A stretch of 64,000 nt of DNA. Source: Methylocystis echinoides. GTDB lineage: Bacteria > Pseudomonadota > Alphaproteobacteria > Rhizobiales > Beijerinckiaceae. The stretch is taken from NCBI RefSeq assembly GCF_040687965.1, contig NZ_CP156084.1, positions 944,501 to 1,008,500 on the forward strand. Reading direction: 5' to 3'. The first letter of the stretch is position 1; each line of letters starts with the position of its first letter. Shown here piece after piece: positions 35,630 through 44,154 of this stretch. The notes below the pieces were generated by a model. It was not told the origin of the DNA. It saw only the letters and a program-made list of their open reading frames with translations, and made no database searches. The translations under genes and the position numbers were made by a program.

Positions 35630-36790
35630 TTATCCTTCTTCTTGCGCGGGAGGCGCCGGCGGCGCCGCGACGCGCGCGTGGACCTTGTCCCTCGCCCAGA
35701 CCACCCGGTCGGTCATCCAGGCGTTCACCCAGACCGCGAGCATCATTGCCTCACGGACGATAAAAACCGCTGGCGCCGCTAGAGATAACTGCCATCCTTT
35801 GGCCATGGAAAGCAATGTCTCGAGGGCAAACCACGCCAGAAAGGTGGCGACGACGCCCGCGGCAGGCGGCGCGCCAATCAGCGGCGCCGCCAGCCCTCCT
35901 GCCATAACCGCCGGAAAAGCTTGGCAAATCGGCTCCAGCAGGAAGGACAGCAACTCGTCGTTGCGGCGAATCACGCTCCAGCGCACTTGTCTGTGATAAA
36001 CGTCCGCGAAGGCGCGCGCGCCGAGCTCCTGGCGCACCGGCCAGTGCGAAAAAACCGGCCGCTTGCCGATTCGGCGTATCGCCTTGGCGAGCGCATTGTC
36101 CTCGCCGACAGTGTGCGAGATTGCGTCGAAACCGCCTGCCCGCAGAAAATCCGAACGCCGAAACAGCATGATCTTGCCCACGCCGTGCCCCTGTCCGAGG
36201 CAGGAGGCGAGGAACAGCATGCGCGCATGCGGGCCGTTGATGATCGCCGCCTCGACATGGGCGGGGAAATTGTCGAGCTTGGCGCAATAGGGAATGGCGC
36301 AGACGAGGCCAACCTCCGCGGTCAGCTGGCGGATGTGCTCGGCCAAGGCCTCGGGCTCGAGCATCACATTGGCGTCCTTCATGAGGATCACGTCGTGAGC
36401 GGCCTGCATGAAGGGCGCGTAGAGATTATCGACCTTGGGGCTCGCGGCGAAACGCGCGGTGGAAAGCAGCACGCGCGCCGGCCGTTCGGGGTGGCGGGCG
36501 AAAATCTCCCGCATTTTTCTCACGGCCGGGGACTCCCCCTCGGTCGAGGAGACGGTTACGTCGAACGCCGGGTAGAGCTGCGCGAAGGCCGACTCCTGCG
36601 TGCGCTCGAAACCGTCCTCGAGAAGCTTGACCGGCAGCACGATCGAAACCGGCGGCTGGTCGCGCCGCGCCGCGCGGCGCGCGGCGATGCGCGGCTGCAG
36701 GATTGTGCCCACGACCGAAATCACAAGAAGCGCCATCGCCGCCAGCCAATAGAGGGCGGCGGCCCATGTCAGGATGACGGCAGGATTCAC
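35630..36790 (-). CDS. Ceramide-glucosyltransferase-like enzyme (GT21)
   Basis: A 386-residue protein from a GTG at 36790 that overlaps the SDR stop codon (GTGA). One N-terminal membrane segment precedes the catalytic domain. It has PPVSIVLPVKLLEDGFE, LMKDANVMLEP (second Asp motif), HTVGEDNALAKAIRR (third Asp) and YHRQVRWSVIRR, the (Q/R)xxRW signature of GT21. Further hydrophobic segments are C-terminal. Relatives include ceramide glucosyltransferases and HpnI of hopanoid synthesis. With a ketoacyl synthase, ACP and hot-dog genes upstream, it probably adds a sugar to an unusual acyl lipid. Confidence 0.87.
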   Translation of the reverse strand: MNPAVILTWAAALYWLAAMALLVISVVGTILQPRIAARRAARRDQPPVSIVLPVKLLEDGFERTQESAFAQLYPAFDVTVSSTEGESPAVRKMREIFARHPERPARVLLSTARFAASPKVDNLYAPFMQAAHDVILMKDANVMLEPEALAEHIRQLTAEVGLVCAIPYCAKLDNFPAHVEAAIINGPHARMLFLASCLGQGHGVGKIMLFRRSDFLRAGGFDAISHTVGEDNALAKAIRRIGKRPVFSHWPVRQELGARAFADVYHRQVRWSVIRRNDELLSFLLEPICQAFPAVMAGGLAAPLIGAPPAAGVVATFLAWFALETLLSMAKGWQLSLAAPAVFIVREAMMLAVWVNAWMTDRVVWARDKVHARVAAPPAPPAQEEG

Positions 36791-37581
36791 GTTCCCTCGC
36801 CGCGCTCGAGAGATTCGGGCACCTCGACATGGAAACGCCGCATGACCCCGTCGACCAGCGCCGGCGGCAGCAGGCTGAAGAAGCGCATGGCGACATACAT
36901 GTAGCCGGGGAAGGCGATGACCGGGCGGCGCCGGTCGAGGCCCCGCTTGATGATCTCGGCCGCCCTCGCGTCCGAAATGGCCCCTGGCTGCCATGATTTG
37001 GTGCGCGCCGACATGGGCGTCTCGACGAAGCCCGGCACGATGAGGCTCACTTTGACGCCATGCGGCGCAAGCCGGCCGCGCAGGCAGTCGGCCCACATGT
37101 GCACGCTGGCCTTGGCGGCGCAATAGGCGGGCGAATAGGGCAGGCTCCGCACGCCCGCCATGGAGCCGACAATCGCGATCTGGCCCCCGCCGCGCCCGCA
37201 CATCGCCGGGATCGCCGGCTCGACCGTATTGAAGACGCCGTTGACGTTGATCGCCATCATGGCGCGAACCGCGTCGGGCGTCTCGAGCACCTGCCCCGGC
37301 GACAGGCCCGTCGCCACCCCGGCGTTGGCCACGAGAATGTCGAGCGGCCGCGCCGCATGGGCCGCTTCGACCAGCCGCGCCATCGCCGCGCGGTCGCGCA
37401 CGTCCGCGACGCGGGCCTCGACCTCGGCGGCGCCGGCGGCGCGGCAGGCCTCGGCCGCCGCCTCGAGCCGCGCCGCGTCGCGGCCGAGCAGGAAAAGGCT
37501 CGCGCCGTCTTTCGCATAAGCGAGCGCCAGAGCGCGGCCGATGCCCGACGAGGCGCCGGTGATGAGCAGGCGCTGCGTCAC
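36787..37581 (-). CDS. Short-chain dehydrogenase/reductase
   Basis: A 264-residue Rossmann-fold enzyme from the GTG at 37581 (AGAGGG upstream). It has the cofactor loop TGASSGIGRALA, NAG in DILVANAGVATG, and the catalytic Ser and YCAAK (YxxxK) in GSMAGVRSLPYSPAYCAAK. The C-terminal part (FPGYMYVAMRFFSLLPPALV) is hydrophobic, as in membrane-associated SDRs that act on lipids. It may reduce the 3-keto group made by the upstream ketosynthase. An in-frame start at 37632 adds only low-quality residues. Confidence 0.9.
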   Translation of the reverse strand: MTQRLLITGASSGIGRALALAYAKDGASLFLLGRDAARLEAAAEACRAAGAAEVEARVADVRDRAAMARLVEAAHAARPLDILVANAGVATGLSPGQVLETPDAVRAMMAINVNGVFNTVEPAIPAMCGRGGGQIAIVGSMAGVRSLPYSPAYCAAKASVHMWADCLRGRLAPHGVKVSLIVPGFVETPMSARTKSWQPGAISDARAAEIIKRGLDRRRPVIAFPGYMYVAMRFFSLLPPALVDGVMRRFHVEVPESLERGEGT

Positions 37582-37673
37582 CGGAAACCCTCTTGCCGGC
37601 CGGGGCGAGAGGGGCCGAAAGCCTCGCCGCAAAACCGTCCGCGCGGCTTTGTCGACATCGCTGGCGCCGGCTT

Positions 37674-37805
37674 ATCCCTCCCCTTTACGGGGAGGGTGGC
37701 CCCGCGCAGCGGGGTCGGGTGGGGTAAGGCCGCAACGACAGTCGTGGCGGCTTGAACCCCACCCGTCGCGCTTCGCGCGCCACCCTCCCCGTAAGGGAGA
37801 GGGAT
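37674..37805. repeat. Long compound inverted repeat, copy 2
   Basis: About 132 bases between the SDR and MaoC genes. It has the same plan as 17073-17206: ATCCCTCCCC-TTTAC-GGGGAGGGTGG on the left, GGGTGGGGT and ACCCCACCC inside, and CCACCCTCCCC on the right, closing with GGGAT. The central 30 or so bases differ from copy 1. It interrupts an otherwise tightly packed minus-strand operon, so it may shape mRNA stability between the acyl-chain genes and the glycosyltransferase genes. Confidence 0.85.
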
Positions 37806-37861
37806 TGGAGCGGCGAAACAATCAATCCCCTTGGAGCGTGGACGAGATCCACCTGCCGCCG

Positions 37862-38266
37862 TCATGTCGGCGTCTCCCGCCGCAGCGTCGCCTCGCCAAT
37901 AATCCCCGGCGTGCGCGAGGCGCCATGAGCGAAGAGGCGGACGAAAATCTCGTCGCGCGACGCGCGCAGCACCCGGCCGGAGAGCGTCACCGTCTCGCCG
38001 CGCAGGATCGGCTGAATGAACTTCGCCGAGAGCCCGACCAGCTGCAAATCCCCGCGCCAGTTTTTCAGCATCGGTTCGAAAGCGGCGAGGAGCTTCATGC
38101 CATGCACCGGCGGCGCGGCGAGGCCGATCTTCGCCGCGAGCGCGTCGTCGAGATGCAGCGGATTGTCGTCGCCCGAGACGTCCGCATAGCGCGTCAGGGC
38201 CGCGGCGTCGAAGGGGCCGATGACGCTTTCAGGCAGCTTGTCGCCAACGGCGATCTCGCCGCTCAT
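37862..38266 (-). CDS. MaoC-like (R)-hydratase/dehydratase
   Basis: A 134-residue hot-dog protein with the hydratase-2 signature in YADVSGDDNPLHLDDALA (Asp33 and His38 are the likely catalytic pair), followed by PPVHGM. It should hydrate or dehydrate 3-hydroxyacyl thioesters. Its ATG overlaps the stop of a second hot-dog gene by four bases. Together they look like a heterodimer in which only this subunit carries the active site, as in mycobacterial HadAB. Confidence 0.9.
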   Translation of the reverse strand: MSGEIAVGDKLPESVIGPFDAAALTRYADVSGDDNPLHLDDALAAKIGLAAPPVHGMKLLAAFEPMLKNWRGDLQLVGLSAKFIQPILRGETVTLSGRVLRASRDEIFVRLFAHGASRTPGIIGEATLRRETPT

Positions 38267-38652
38267 GCCGCGCCCCCGAAACTCGCCTGCGGCACGAGAC
38301 GCAGCATTGTCTCGCTCTTGGCGATGGCGACGCCCTCGACGGCGATCGTCGCGTCGAGGATCAGGCGCGGCGGCGTCTCATCGCGGCGCAGGGCGACCGT
38401 CACGTCATAATCGACCCCGGCGCGGAGCGGGGCCGCGAAGGAAAAGCTCTGCGACTCGTGCACCGGCACGACGCGCTCCGCGGCGCACAACGCGCGCACC
38501 GGATCGAACAGCCTGGGATCGGCGATCCAGATGGCGGGATAGGACAGCGGCACGCTTGCGCCGTCGTCGCCGATCTCGCGCGCAAAGGCGGCTGCACGCT
38601 CCGGGTCGACCCGGAAACGGAAAGGTCCGAGGATCGATTGCGCCTCAGGCAT
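38263..38652 (-). CDS. Hot-dog fold partner protein lacking hydratase residues
   Basis: A 129-residue protein beginning MPEAQSILGPFRFRVDPERA, from the ATG at 38652. It resembles the N-terminal MaoC-like (FAS1-type dehydratase) half. It has a PLSYPAIWIADP stretch and a SFSFAAPLRAGVDYDVTVAL core but no GDxNPxH signature. The start overlaps the ketosynthase stop by eight bases, and the end overlaps the MaoC gene by four. It is probably the non-catalytic subunit of a dehydratase pair. The assignment rests on fold-like motifs and position. Confidence 0.72.
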   Translation of the reverse strand: MPEAQSILGPFRFRVDPERAAAFAREIGDDGASVPLSYPAIWIADPRLFDPVRALCAAERVVPVHESQSFSFAAPLRAGVDYDVTVALRRDETPPRLILDATIAVEGVAIAKSETMLRLVPQASFGGAA

Positions 38653-39877
38653 GCCGCACCACAAGAACGGCGTTGATGCCGCCAAAGGCGAAGGAATTGG
38701 ACATCGCCGCGTCGATCTTGTGCGCTCGCGCCGCATTCGGCACGGCGTCGATGGGGCAGCTCGAATCGAATTCGAGGAAATTGATGGTCGGCGGGACGGT
38801 TTGGGCGCGCAGCGCCTCGATGGTGATCGCAAGCTCCAGCCCGCCGCTCGCGCCCAGCGCATGGCCGTGGATCGGCTTGGTGGACGAAACCGGCACGTCG
38901 CGCCCGTAATCGCCGAAGACGCGCAGGATCGCCTCCGACTCGGTGATGTCATTGGCGTGGGTCGCGGTGCCATGCGCGTTGACGTAATGCACGTCGCGCG
39001 GCGCGAGCCCGGCGTCCTCCAGCGCCAGCGCAATGCAGCTCGACGCCCCGTCGAGGTCCGGCCGCACCGGGTCCTTGGCGTCGCTCGTCGTGGCGTAGCC
39101 GGCGAGTTCGCAGAGCGGCGCATGGCCCCTGGCGCGCGCCGCCTCCGCCGTCTCCAGCACGAAGACGGCGCCGCCCTCGCCCAGCGACATGCCGTTGCGG
39201 CCCTTGGAGAAGGGGCGGCAGAGATTGGGCGTCATCACCCGCAGGCCCTCCCAGGCGCGGATCGTCGCGTTGATCACGCAGGCCTCGGCGCCGCCGACGA
39301 TGGCCCTGTCGACCATGCCGGCCCGGATCATCTGCAGGCCGATCCCCACCGACTGGCTCGCCGACGAGCAGGCGCTGCCGACGGCGAATGTCGGACCCAG
39401 CGCCGAAAAGCGCGCGCTGATCGTCGTCGGCATGGCGCTGGGGATGAGCTTGGGCACGCTCAGCGTGTCGGGCCGCGTGCGCTCGACGTAGTATTTGTAG
39501 ATGCCGTCCTCGATGGTCGTCATCCCGCCGATGCCCGTGCCCATGATGACGGCGGTGCGCGGCCCGGCGACGTCGGCGCGGCTGAGCCCCGCCTGCGCCA
39601 TCGCCTCGTCCGCCGCGACCACCGCGAATTGCGTAAAGGGGTCGCAGAAAGGCAGGACGGCAGGCTCGATGTAGGCGGCGGGATCGAAATCCGGCACTTG
39701 CGCGGCGATCTTGATGCGCCCGTCATAGGGGCGCTCCGTCTTGAGGGGACGGATTTGCGAGACGCCGTCGCGCGCGGCTTCCCACAGCCTGCGCGCGCCG
39801 ACGCCCGAGGCGCAGACGGCGCCCATGCCCGAGACGACGACCCTGCGTCCTCGGTCTCCCCCGCGCGAAGCCGGCAT
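38645..39877 (-). CDS. Beta-ketoacyl-ACP synthase (FabF-like)
   Basis: A 410-residue condensing enzyme with the full catalytic triad: Cys170 in AVGSACSSASQSVG, His302 in VNAHGTATHAND and His339 in KPIHGHALGASGG. The N-terminal VVVSGMGAVCASG and the C-terminal NSFAFGGINAVLVV are typical of the FabF group. It extends acyl chains on ACP. It directly follows its own dedicated ACP gene, so it is likely not the housekeeping FabF but part of a specialised pathway. Confidence 0.94.
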   Translation of the reverse strand: MPASRGGDRGRRVVVSGMGAVCASGVGARRLWEAARDGVSQIRPLKTERPYDGRIKIAAQVPDFDPAAYIEPAVLPFCDPFTQFAVVAADEAMAQAGLSRADVAGPRTAVIMGTGIGGMTTIEDGIYKYYVERTRPDTLSVPKLIPSAMPTTISARFSALGPTFAVGSACSSASQSVGIGLQMIRAGMVDRAIVGGAEACVINATIRAWEGLRVMTPNLCRPFSKGRNGMSLGEGGAVFVLETAEAARARGHAPLCELAGYATTSDAKDPVRPDLDGASSCIALALEDAGLAPRDVHYVNAHGTATHANDITESEAILRVFGDYGRDVPVSSTKPIHGHALGASGGLELAITIEALRAQTVPPTINFLEFDSSCPIDAVPNAARAHKIDAAMSNSFAFGGINAVLVVRHA

Positions 39878-40153
39878 TTACTGGGTCTCGCGCTCTTTCT
39901 GAATGTGCTGGGCGATGGCGTCGATGAGGCTTTCGACGGTCTTCGCCTCCTGCAACGATCCATCCATCGGAATGTAGACGTTGAACTTCTCCTCGAGCGC
40001 CGTGAGGATCATGACGATGTCGACGGACTTGAGGTCCAGACTCTCGATCGTCGCATCGGGCGTGACCTTGCTGCGGTCGACCATGCCCTCGGAGGCGATG
40101 ACTTCGATGATGTCTTCCTTCAGCTTGGAAAGGTCTTGGGGCTGATCGGTCAC
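39878..40153 (-). CDS. Acyl carrier protein, specialised
   Basis: A 91-residue acidic protein from the GTG at 40153 (CGGAG eight bases upstream); an ATG at 40195 would add 14 basic residues unlike an ACP. Phosphopantetheine would attach to Ser43 in SLDLKSVDIVMIL. The usual DSL around this Ser is replaced by KSV, as in some secondary ACPs. The C-terminus (TVESLIDAIAQHIQ) is normal. Its stop is directly followed by the ketosynthase ATG. It opens the minus-strand cluster that ends with glycosyltransferases. Confidence 0.88.
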   Translation of the reverse strand: MTDQPQDLSKLKEDIIEVIASEGMVDRSKVTPDATIESLDLKSVDIVMILTALEEKFNVYIPMDGSLQEAKTVESLIDAIAQHIQKERETQ

Positions 40154-40413
40154 GAAATGGCTCCGTTTGGGTCTCACGGTCCCGCGAAAGAGCAAGGTCC
40201 TTCGCGCGGCGCTTTTTCAAGCTTTGCGCCGCGCGCGGCGCATTGACGCAGGCAGGCGGTCCTCGCGCCCCCCGCCTGGCGCGCGGGTGCGCCTTGGTTA
40301 CGGGTTTTGGGCGCGAAAATAAAGCCCGGCCCGGGCCCTGCGGCGGCGGGCCGCTTCCCCCAGCGGGCGCTTCGTGGCAAAAGGCCCCGCAAAACATGAG
40401 GGGTCAGCACGAC

Positions 40414-42279
40414 ATGAGCGCCAATGAGACAGCCATTGCCGGGGTTTTTCCACAGCCGACCGAGGAGCAGTGGCGCAAACTCGTCGACAAGGCCCTGAAA
40501 GGCGGCTCCTTCGACGCGCTCATCTCGAAGACCTATGACGGCGCGGCCCTCGCCCCGCTCTACCCCCGCGCCAGGGACGCCGGGCCGCGGGCGCTGCGCC
40601 GCACGCCGGGCCGCTGGTCGATCCTCGGGCGCGTCGACCTCGCCGACGCCGAGGCCGCCAACAAGCTTGCGCTCGAAGATCTCGAAGGCGGCGCCGACGG
40701 CCTTCATATCGTTTTCGCCGGATCGCAGGGCGCCTATGGGGCGGGCCTGACGAGCGACGGCGACGCTACGATCGCGCATCTCCTCGAGAACGTTCGCCTC
40801 GATTACGGCATCCCCCTGCTCGTCGAAGCCTCCCCGCGCGCGCCGAACGCCGCGGCGGCGATCATGCGCTACGTCGACAGCCATCACATCGAGCCGTCGA
40901 TCACGCGCATCTCCTTCGGCCTCGATCCGCTCGGCCTGCAGGCGCTGCACGGCTTTGCGCCGGCCCCCTGGGCGCAAGGCGCGAAGAGCTTCGCCGAGGC
41001 GGTGAAGACGATCGCCAAAGCCGGCTTCGGGGCGGGCGTGGCGGTCGCCGACGCGCGCGTGATCCACGCCGCAGGCGGTTCGGAGACGCAGGAGCTCGCC
41101 TTCGCCCTTGCCGCCGGCGTCGCCTATCTGCGCGCGCTGACCGACAATGGCCTCGACGTCGAGACGGCGCGGTCGCTCATCGCGCTGCGCTTGGCGGCCG
41201 ACGCCGACGAATTTCTCGGCGTCGCCAAGTTCCGCGCCGCGCGCCGCCTCTGGGCCCGCGTCGAGGAAGCCTGCGGACTTTCTCCCAAGCCCGTCCTGAT
41301 CTTCGCCGAAACCGCCTGGCGGAATATGTCGCGCCGCGACCCCTGGAACAACATCTTGCGCGGCACGCTCGCGACCTTCTCGGCGGCGGTTGGCGGCGCG
41401 GACACGATCACCGTCCTGCCCTTCACCCAGGCTTCCGGCGTCGCCGACGGCTTCGCCCGCCGCCTCGCCCGCGACACGCAGCTCGTCTTGCAGGACGAGT
41501 CCCATATCGACGTCGTCGACGACCCGACGAGCGGGGCGGGCGGCTTCGAGTCCCTGACGGAGGAGCTCTGCGCGCGCGCCTGGGCCGCCTTCCAGGAGAT
41601 CGAGGCCGACGGCGGCCTGCCGGCGGCGCTCGAAAAGGGGACCTTCCAGGGCCGCGTGGCGGCGACCGCCGGCGAACGCGCCAAGCGAGCGGCCCGCGCG
41701 AAAGAAAAGGTGATCGGGGCCAACGAGTTCCCCGACATTCACGAAAAGCCGCTCGACGTCCTCGCGCCCTTCGACGCGTCACGCCAGTCGGCCGATGCGC
41801 CCGCCGGCGCGATCAAGACCACGCCGCTGCCGCCCCACCGCCTTTCTCAGCCCTTCGAGCGGCTGCGCGACGAGTCCGACGCCTGCGCCCAGAAAAGCGG
41901 CAGTCGGCCGAAAATCTTCCTTGCCAATCTCGGCACGGTCGCAGCTTTCACGGCGCGCGCCAACTTCGCCAAGAACTTCTTCGAAGCGGGCGGAATCGAA
42001 GCCGTTTTCGGCCCCGAGACGGAGTCGACCGCGGATTTGACGGCCGCTTTCCGGGCGTCTGGCGCAAAACTCGCTTGCCTGTGCGCGTCGGATCGGATTT
42101 ATGCAGATGCTGCGTCGCCGGCCGCGCTTGCGCTGAAAGGCGCCGGCGCCAAGCTCTATTCCGCCGGGCGGCCGGGCGAGTTGGAGGAGACGCTGCGCAA
42201 CGCGGGCGTCACTGAATTCATCTACGTCGGCTGCGACATGTATGACGTGCTGCAGCGCGCGCTGGAGGAGGCCAAATGA
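40414..42279 (+). CDS. mcmA: Methylmalonyl-CoA mutase small (beta) subunit
   Basis: A 621-residue protein from the ATG at 40414 (GAGGGG upstream). It has the mutase TIM-barrel domain and a C-terminal flavodoxin-like domain (KIFLANLGTVAAFTARANF). The DxHxxG cobalamin-binding signature is absent, and NLGTV stands in its place, so this is the non-catalytic subunit. The catalytic subunit is not within the window; unlinked subunit genes are known in Methylobacterium. The enzyme interconverts methylmalonyl-CoA and succinyl-CoA and in methylotrophs is part of the ethylmalonyl-CoA pathway. Symbols vary between species (mutA, mcmA). Confidence 0.9.
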   Translation: MSANETAIAGVFPQPTEEQWRKLVDKALKGGSFDALISKTYDGAALAPLYPRARDAGPRALRRTPGRWSILGRVDLADAEAANKLALEDLEGGADGLHIVFAGSQGAYGAGLTSDGDATIAHLLENVRLDYGIPLLVEASPRAPNAAAAIMRYVDSHHIEPSITRISFGLDPLGLQALHGFAPAPWAQGAKSFAEAVKTIAKAGFGAGVAVADARVIHAAGGSETQELAFALAAGVAYLRALTDNGLDVETARSLIALRLAADADEFLGVAKFRAARRLWARVEEACGLSPKPVLIFAETAWRNMSRRDPWNNILRGTLATFSAAVGGADTITVLPFTQASGVADGFARRLARDTQLVLQDESHIDVVDDPTSGAGGFESLTEELCARAWAAFQEIEADGGLPAALEKGTFQGRVAATAGERAKRAARAKEKVIGANEFPDIHEKPLDVLAPFDASRQSADAPAGAIKTTPLPPHRLSQPFERLRDESDACAQKSGSRPKIFLANLGTVAAFTARANFAKNFFEAGGIEAVFGPETESTADLTAAFRASGAKLACLCASDRIYADAASPAALALKGAGAKLYSAGRPGELEETLRNAGVTEFIYVGCDMYDVLQRALEEAK

Positions 42280-42740
42280 GATTTTTTGTCGTGGCCGTGG
42301 CGGCGTCCCTCGCGGCGGGCGGCGCCCTGGCGAAGCCCCACACGCATCGCAAGCCGGCCGCGCCCGCGGCGGCGACGGGACCAACCGATCCCAATGGCTC
42401 CTGGAGCATCGAGGCGACCACGACCGTCGGCGAGTGTCCGACGCTGATCCCCTCGGATTTGACCGTCGCCGACAACAGGATTGCGGAATCGACGGGCTCC
42501 CGCGTCGCAAGCTGGGGCTATGTCGACGAGACCGGCAATATCGTCGCGCGCTTCACCGGCGAAGGCCAGCACGTCGTGCGTTTCCACGGCTTGTTGAAGG
42601 GCGCCAGAGGCTCGGGCGCCTGGTCCTCCTCGACCGACATGTGCGGCGGCGTGTGGCGCGCCGAGCGGCAGAAATCGGCGCTTTCCTCCCCGGTCGCCAG
42701 CTTGCCCGACGAGGCGGCGGAGGCGGCTCGTCAACGCTGA
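42276..42740 (+). CDS. Small secreted protein of unknown function
   Basis: A 154-residue protein whose ATG overlaps the stop of the mutase gene (ATGA). Residues 1-19 (MRFFVVAVAASLAAGGALA) form a signal peptide, followed by an Ala/Pro/His-rich linker. The mature domain has two Cys (VGECPTL, DMCGGVW) and a GSWSIEATTTVG start resembling small beta-barrel periplasmic proteins. The same domain plan is frequent in hypothetical proteins of Hyphomicrobiales. The link to the mutase is probably only transcriptional. Confidence 0.75.
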   Translation: MRFFVVAVAASLAAGGALAKPHTHRKPAAPAAATGPTDPNGSWSIEATTTVGECPTLIPSDLTVADNRIAESTGSRVASWGYVDETGNIVARFTGEGQHVVRFHGLLKGARGSGAWSSSTDMCGGVWRAERQKSALSSPVASLPDEAAEAARQR

Positions 42741-42826
42741 GCCGCGCGCACCCTCTTCGAAAAAAGACTTTTCAGACGCCTTTCGCGGGCTAGCTGTTGC
42801 GGGGATCGCTCCCGGGACGCCCGCCC

Positions 42827-44077
42827 ATGACCTTTACCGACCGCCCGCCCCGCGTCATCATTATCGGCGGCGGGTTCGCGGGAATCGCCGCGGCGCAGGC
42901 CCTGAAGGGGAGCGGCGCCAGGATCCTGCTGCTCGACAGCCAGAACCACCATTGTTTCCAGCCCCTGCTCTATCAGGTCGCGACGGCCGCCCTCGCCGGG
43001 CCCGACGTCGCTTGGCCGATCCGCTATGTAATGCGAGGGCGTCCGGACGTCACCGTGCTGATGCTCGCCGTCGAAGGGATCGATACGGCGCGAAAGACCG
43101 TCAAGACCCGCGTGGTCGACATCGCCTATGACTTTCTGATTATCGCGACCGGCGCCGCCCATTCCTATTTCGGCCACGACGACTGGGCGCGGCTCGCGCC
43201 GGGCTTGAAATCAATCGACGACGCGACGCTGATCCGCAGCCGCCTGCTTGCGGCCTTTGAACAGGCGGAAGCGAGCGTCGACCCGCTGGCGCGGGCGCGG
43301 CTCTTGACCTTCGTCATCGTCGGCGGCGGACCGACGGGAGTGGAGCTCGCCGGCGCCATCTCAGAGCTGGCGCGACGAACCCTGCCCCCGGAGTTCCATC
43401 GCGTCGACCCGGCGCGGGCGCGCATCCTCCTGCTGGAGGCGGGACCGCGGCTCCTCTCCGCCTTCCCCGAGCGGCTGTCGACCTATGCCCGCCGCGCGCT
43501 CGAACGCATGGGCGTCGAGGTGCGGACGGAAGCCGCCGTGGCCGAGGTGCGCCCCGCCGGGGCCGTCGCCGCAGGTGAGGAAATCCCCGCCGGCGTCGTT
43601 CTTTGGGCGGCGGGCGTGCGCGCCTCGCCCGCGGCGAACTGGCTCGGCGTCGCGGGCGATGACGCCGGGCGCATTCCGGTAGGACCCGAGCTGACGGTCG
43701 CGGGATTCCCCGACGTCTATGTCGTCGGCGATCTCGCCCATGTCACGGGACCGGACGGGGTTTCCGTCCCGGCGCTCGCGGCCTCGGCCAAGCAGATGGG
43801 CTGGTACGCCGGCCGCGCCATCCGCCGTCGCCTGCGCGGCGAGAGGCCCAGAAAGCCGTTCCGCTACCGCGATCATGGAAATCTCGCGACGATCGGCCGA
43901 AAGTCCGCCATTGTGAAGCTCGGGCGCCTCGAGCTGACGGGTTTCGTGGGGTGGCTCTTCTGGAGCGTCGTCCACGTCTATTTTCTGGTCAATCTGCGCA
44001 GCCGGCTGTTCGTGGCGATCAGCTGGATCGCCGCCTATTTCACTTTCCACCGGGGCGCGCGGCTCATTACGCGGTAG
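42827..44077 (+). CDS. Type II NADH dehydrogenase (NDH-2 like)
   Basis: A 416-residue FAD/NAD(P) oxidoreductase from the ATG at 42827. The FAD site is VIIIGGGFAGIAAAQAL and the NADH site FVIVGGGPTGVELAGAI. FAD-contacting residues follow in VYVVGDLAHVTG and LAASAKQMGWYAG. The C-terminal amphipathic/hydrophobic part (GFVGWLFWSVVHVYFLVNL) is typical for membrane attachment of NDH-2. It passes electrons from NADH to quinone without pumping protons. Confidence 0.92.
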   Translation: MTFTDRPPRVIIIGGGFAGIAAAQALKGSGARILLLDSQNHHCFQPLLYQVATAALAGPDVAWPIRYVMRGRPDVTVLMLAVEGIDTARKTVKTRVVDIAYDFLIIATGAAHSYFGHDDWARLAPGLKSIDDATLIRSRLLAAFEQAEASVDPLARARLLTFVIVGGGPTGVELAGAISELARRTLPPEFHRVDPARARILLLEAGPRLLSAFPERLSTYARRALERMGVEVRTEAAVAEVRPAGAVAAGEEIPAGVVLWAAGVRASPAANWLGVAGDDAGRIPVGPELTVAGFPDVYVVGDLAHVTGPDGVSVPALAASAKQMGWYAGRAIRRRLRGERPRKPFRYRDHGNLATIGRKSAIVKLGRLELTGFVGWLFWSVVHVYFLVNLRSRLFVAISWIAAYFTFHRGARLITR

Positions 44078-44118
44078 GAGCCCTTAAGGAGGACGCCCGC
44101 GCTTGCGTTTGCCGCGAG

Positions 44119-44147
44119 GCGGCCCCTCCCGCTAGAGGCGGGGCCGC
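44119..44147. terminator. GC-rich hairpin between convergent genes
   Basis: GCGGCCCC (44119-44126) pairs with GGGGCCGC (44140-44147) between the 3' ends of the NDH-2 and L,D-transpeptidase genes. No T-run follows, so terminator function is only possible. Confidence 0.4.
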
Positions 44148-44154
44148 AGTTCGA

